Of a stretch of DNA of 64,000 bases, positions 60,630-64,000 are shown piece after piece (the first letter of the stretch is position 1; each line of letters starts with the position of its first letter). This DNA is from Tetracentron sinense (lineage: Eukaryota; Streptophyta; Magnoliopsida; Trochodendrales; Trochodendraceae). The position numbers and the translations under genes are program-made. A model generated the notes under the pieces. It did not search any database. It was not told the origin of the DNA and worked only from the letters and a program-made list of their open reading frames with translations. The stretch spans positions 21,528,826 to 21,592,825 of the forward strand of contig CM026559.1 of NCBI GenBank assembly GCA_015143295.1, written 5' to 3'.

Positions 60630-62060
60630 TACATCGGCCTAAACCTACATCATCCCGCCATTTCCAAACCGGGGGTCGGATTTCGATCCCATTTCTTCTA
60701 ATGCTTATATTTCAGTACATTCTAAGTGTTGGAGTTGGTTTTGAGCGAATCCGAGGCCGTATGCCCGATATGGGGGCCGAGACGGTCGAAATCCATACTT
60801 AGATACAATACTTCAGCCTAAACCTACATCGTCCCGCCATTTCCAAACCGGGGGTCGGATTTCGATCCGATTTCTTCTAACACGTGTATTTCAGTACATC
60901 CTAAGTGTTGGAGTTGGTTTCGAGCGAATTCGAGGCCCTATGCCCGATATGGGGGCCGAAACGGCCGAAATCCATACTTGGATACTATACTTCGGCCTAA
61001 ACGTACATCGTCCCGCCATTTCCAAACCGGGGGTTGGATTTTGATCCCGTTTCTTCTAACGCGTGTATTTCAGTATATCCTAAGTGTTGGAGTTGGTTTC
61101 TAGCGAGTCTAAGGCCGTATGCTCGATTGAGCGCCGAGACGGCCGAAATCCATACTTGGATACTATACTTCAGCCTAAACCTACATCGTCCCGCCATTTC
61201 CAAACCAGGGCTTGGATTTCGATCCTGTTTCTTTTAATGCTTGTATTTCAGTATATCCTAAGTGTTGGAGTTGGTTTCGAGCGAATCTGAGGCCGTATGC
61301 CCGATATGGGCGCCGAGACGGCCGAAATCGATACTTGGATACTATACTTCGGCCTAAACCTACATCGTCCCGCCATTTCCAAACCGGGGGTCAGATTTCG
61401 ATCCCATTTTTTCTAACACATGTATTTTAGTACATCCTAAGTGTTGGAGTTGGTTTCGAGCGAATCCGATGCCCGATATGGGGATTGAGACGGCCGAAAT
61501 CCATACTTGGATACTATACTTCGGCCTAAACCTATATCGTCCCGCCATTTCCAAACCGGGGGTCGGATTTCGATCCCGTTTCTTCTAACGCGTGTATTTC
61601 AGTACATCCTAAGTGTTAGAGTTGGTTTTGAGCGAATTCGAGGCTCTATGCTCGATATGGGGGCCGAGACGACCGAATCCAACCTTGGATACTATACTTT
61701 AGCCTAAACTTACATTGTCCCGCCATTTCCAAACCGGGGGTCGGATTTCGATCCCGTTTCTTCTAACGCGTGTATTTCAGTATATCCTACGTGTTGGAGT
61801 TGGTTTCGAGCGAATTCGAGGCTGTATGCCTGATATGGGGGCCGAGACGGTCGAAATCCATACTTGGATACTATACTTTGGCCTAAACCTATATCGTCCC
61901 ACCATTTCCAAATCGGGGGTTAGATTTTGATCCCGTTTCTTCTAACGCGTGTATTTTAGTACATCCTAAGTGTTGGAGTTGGTTTTGAGCGAATCCGAGG
62001 CCGTATGCCTAATATGGGGGCTGAGACACCCGAAATCCATACTTAGATTCTATACTTCGG
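60630..62060 (+). repeat. 178-base satellite array inside the CACTA element
   Basis: Eight units anchored by CCCGCCATTTCCAAACCGGG at 60654, 60833, 61012, 61190, 61369, 61541, 61719 and 61898. Spacing is 178-179 except one of 172. Each continues with GGATTTCGATCCCGTTTCTT, GTGTTGGAGTTGG, GCCCGATATGGGGGCCGAGA and CGAAATCCATACTTGGATAC. A decayed unit ends near 62075, and diverged fragments (GTGTTGGAGTT...GACACCGA) occur at 63236 and 62670. The open frames of 60-72 aa on both strands are by-products. Confidence 0.9.
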
Positions 62061-62160
62061 CCGAAATCCATATTTGGTTTCAGTACTAGCACTACCACTA
62101 CCATCACTCATCCACCACCAATAGATCCACCACTAACGCACCACCACCCAGCAAATCCTG

Positions 62161-62456
62161 CACTACTTATTACAACCGCATTTATGGAAGATTATACTTC
62201 ATAAATTTTCTTACTAAATGACCCTTGCAAGGTTAGGAATGTCCTCTTTCTTGGGCCGCTCATACGGGCACTCTTTACAATAAAAGGTCCGATGATGTTG
62301 AGGCTTGTGATTCCTAGATATACATTCTTTCAGAACATTTTTCTGGACCAGGCATTCACGTGCGCATGTACACGTAATCGATGATGATAACATACGGTGA
62401 CCAGAACAATACTTATACAATATTATTCACCTTTCAATTATGTCATTAACATCGTG
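62161..62456 (-). pseudogene. SUVR4-like pre-SET fragment, left arm of an inverted repeat
   Basis: The longest minus frame (62214-62420) contains LSSSITCTCARE, ECISRNHKPQHHRTFYCKECP and KKEDIP. This order matches the pre-SET zinc-binding region of plant SUVR1/2/4-type histone H3K9 methyltransferases, where CACARE and FYCKxCPxER precede CKGHLxRKFIKECW and CGNRVV. In a neighbouring frame the continuation CKGHLVRKF is still readable, so the fragment is frameshifted and ends in stops. The stretch normally between CARE and the ECIS region (TGGEFAYT in family members) is missing, as it is in the right arm. No SET domain is present. It cannot make an enzyme; it is a captured gene piece in a CACTA element. 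Confidence 0.8.
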
Positions 62457-62861
62457 GAGGAATCTGTACTACGTACTGAAGGACCACCAACATACCTGAA
62501 TTTGAATAGGCTGAAAATTTGGATTCATTTCTCGACTTATCCCTTTCACTAGTACCATTTGTGACAACTTCATTTGTCTATCCATTCGAAGAACTATCTG
62601 GAATTCAAAAATTTCCGATTTGAGCGACTATGTCTTCCACTAATTTTATACCTGGATTTAGACTAGGTTCTTGGAAGTCAGCCCGATTTGGGCACCGAGA
62701 TGTCATTTCTTCTATCTTTGAATAGTTTAGATGACCTTCATCCCAAAAAGGAAGTTGTCGGGAACGGTAATGGAAATAGGGATAAGAAGAGAACGACATG
62801 ACAAAGTTCAGGTTATTCAAATTCACGTAGTTTGGTGGTTGTTCAGTAACACGGAACCCGC
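62457..62861. other. Spacer between the SUVR-like inverted arms
   Basis: 405 bases. A minus frame (62605-62826, 73 aa, containing YFHYRSRQLPFWDEGHLNYS) is open, but I do not recognise it. A diverged satellite piece (CCCGATTTGGGCACCGAGA) lies near 62680. The spacer could be the loop of a hairpin transcript. Confidence 0.5.
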
Positions 62862-63200
62862 CACGATGTTAACGACATAACCACATGCCAATATTGTTGT
62901 TCACGTTGTTTTGTTCATTGTATGTCATCATCATCCATGTCGTGTGCATGCGCACGTGAAGGTCTGGGCAAGGACGAGGTTCGAAAGAATCTATATTTAT
63001 GAATCGCGAACCTCAACATCACCAGACTTTTTATTGTAAAGAGTGTCCGCATGAGCAGTCTAAGAATGAGGACATTCCTGACCCCTGTAAGGGTCATTTA
63101 GTAAGAAAATTTATCAAATATCTTCTTCCATAAATGCGGTTGTAATAAACAGTGCCGGAACCGGGTGGTACATCGAGGCATAACATGCAATCTGCAAGTC
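62862..63200 (+). pseudogene. SUVR4-like pre-SET fragment, right arm of an inverted repeat
   Basis: Reading on the plus strand in changing frames, it shows CCSRCF, SCACARE, then EPQHHQTFYCKECPHEQSKN, EDIPDPCKGHLVRKFIK and KCGCNKQCRNRVVHRGITCN followed by LQV. These are the cysteine-rich pre-SET core and the first SET residues of SUVR4-type methyltransferases, whose family form is KCGC-x-x-QCGNRVVQRGI-x-C-x-LQV. The arm reaches further into the SET start than the left arm. Frameshifts and stops show it is not functional. Both arms share the same departure just after KFIK (CTTCCATAAATGCGG-type), so they descend from one captured fragment that was later inverted and duplicated. Confidence 0.85.
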
Positions 63201-63358
63201 AAAGTTCATCCTTGTTCTGAATTTAGTGTTAGCTAGTGTTGGAGTTATATCTGCACATTTTGATACCTGATTTGGACACCGAAAAGACGAATTCCGGATC
63301 TGGAAGCTAACCCTTATGTTTTAACCGTAGGAAATCTCCAATTAATCTGACTAAATCT

Positions 63359-63930
63359 CAGATTTGTAGAATATAGTGTTCCAACTCACGAAAGTGAGGT
63401 ATCTCTATCACTAACACATGCTAAGCCAATCACATATATTGCAGATTTTGCAAGGTATAGAGTCCAACTCACAAAAGTAAGGTTCATCCTTCACTAACAT
63501 ACTAACTAAATAGGTATAAGATTCAGATTTTGCAAGGTAAAGTATTCCAACTTATGAAAATGAGGTATTTTTCCATTACTAGCATACTAACTAAATAGGT
63601 CTAAGATTCAGATTTTGCAAGGTAAAGTGTTCCAAATTATGAAAATGAGGTATTTTTCCATTACTAACATACTAACTAAATAGGTCTAAGATTCAGATTT
63701 TGCAAGGTAAAGTGTTCCCTAGTAATGAAAATGAGGTATTTCCATTACTAACATACTAACTAGATATGTCTAAGATTCAGATTTTGTAAGGTAAAGTGTT
63801 CCAAATTATGAAAATGAGGTATTTCCATTACTAACATACTAATTAAATAGGTCTAAGAGTCAGATTTGCAGAGTAAAGTGTTCGAAGGGCCAAAAATGAG
63901 GTATGTCCATTACTTACATACTTAACTAAA
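63359..63930 (+). repeat. 84-base tandem array in the CACTA element
   Basis: About seven units anchored by CAGATTTTGCAAGGTAAAGT at 63359, 63444, 63524, 63609, 63694, 63778 and 63861 (spacing 80-85). Each holds GAAAATGAGGTATTTCCATT and ACATACTAACTAAATAGGTC. Non-coding. Confidence 0.85.
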
Positions 63931-64000
63931 TAGAAAATAAAATATTTAAAATTAACATTTACCTACTCCGACGCGTGTGGTGCTGTCGAAGGCTCACCTG

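Larger units (their letters stand above)
59803..64000. mobile_element. CACTA (En/Spm-type) DNA transposon, one end, runs off the window
   Basis: Begins CACTACAAAACTTGAGC, the hallmark CACTA terminus, after GGGA; the intact unit A site reads GGGACTAATTAC (35398-35409), so GGA is the likely 3-bp target repeat. Behind the end lie repeated ACGGCGGT/ACCGCCGT subterminal motifs, then AT-rich DNA, a 178-base satellite, a host-gene inverted repeat and an 84-base array. I find no TNP1/TNP2 transposase motif in the visible 4.2 kb, so this may be a gene-capturing non-autonomous copy or just one end of a larger element. Which end it is cannot be decided. Confidence 0.85.

Noticed and set aside
60654-62060. 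Regular repeats resembling a CRISPR array
   Set aside because: Units are 178 bases long and abut head to tail without unique spacers, in a plant transposon.
62605-62826. A gene in the spacer between the SUVR-like arms
   Set aside because: The frame is open but unrecognised, short and without start or splice context; recorded only as spacer.

Overview
The window is repeat-dense nuclear DNA from a flowering plant, probably a eudicot with a large genome. The evidence is an assemblage of plant-type elements: Tekay/Del-type Ty3/gypsy, a Tat/Ogre-like gypsy group, Ty1/copia with a tRNA-iMet primer site, a LARD-like element, hAT and Mutator MITEs, a Helitron and a CACTA transposon. I see no intact host gene, tRNA, rRNA or CRISPR array. 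The only long coding frame is a Tekay polyprotein (38681-42007, minus). The only recognisable host-derived protein sequence is a pair of SUVR4-like histone-methyltransferase fragments (62161-62456 minus, 62862-63200 plus).

Layout. The window is built on a tandem segmental duplication. Unit A runs from 1 (or earlier) to about 35935 and unit B from about 35936 to 59802. Once later insertions are removed, both carry the same series: a foldback MITE, non-coding DNA, a LARD-like element, a 2.7-kb Tat-like solo LTR inside it, and a gypsy-LTR-like tail. By eye the two copies differ by roughly 3-5%. Each unit therefore supplies an empty or sister site for the other's insertions. Unit A alone has a hAT MITE (153-465), a 9-bp-TSD MITE (5827-6169) and a 21.4-kb Tat/Ogre-like complex (12937-34338, TSD tatac). 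Unit B alone has a young Tekay element (36180-46107, extended by tandem duplication to 50098, TSD gttca) and the start of a CACTA element (59803 onward). Unit B has also lost the LARD 5' LTR; a Helitron (2723-4944) lies in the matching part of unit A.

The Tat/Ogre-like complex is a stack: three consecutive forward LTRs joined by short primer-site stubs, a non-coding 6-kb interior with three minisatellite arrays, a forward LTR split by a nested Ty1/copia relic (25230-31931), and a terminal LTR in the opposite orientation. Both outer ends are thus the U3 end of an LTR, yet they are bounded by a 5-bp repeat that is single in unit B.

The right edge (59803-64000) is one end of a CACTA transposon: a CACTACAAAA terminus, palindromic ACGGCGGT subterminal repeats, eight copies of a 178-bp satellite, an inverted repeat made of two SUVR4-like pre-SET fragments around a 405-bp spacer, and an 84-bp repeat array. 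A transcript through the inverted repeat could fold into an imperfect hairpin matching a host chromatin-silencing gene. I consider this the most interesting signal in the window. The hairpin and any regulatory effect are inference; the sequence similarity and inverted arrangement are seen directly.
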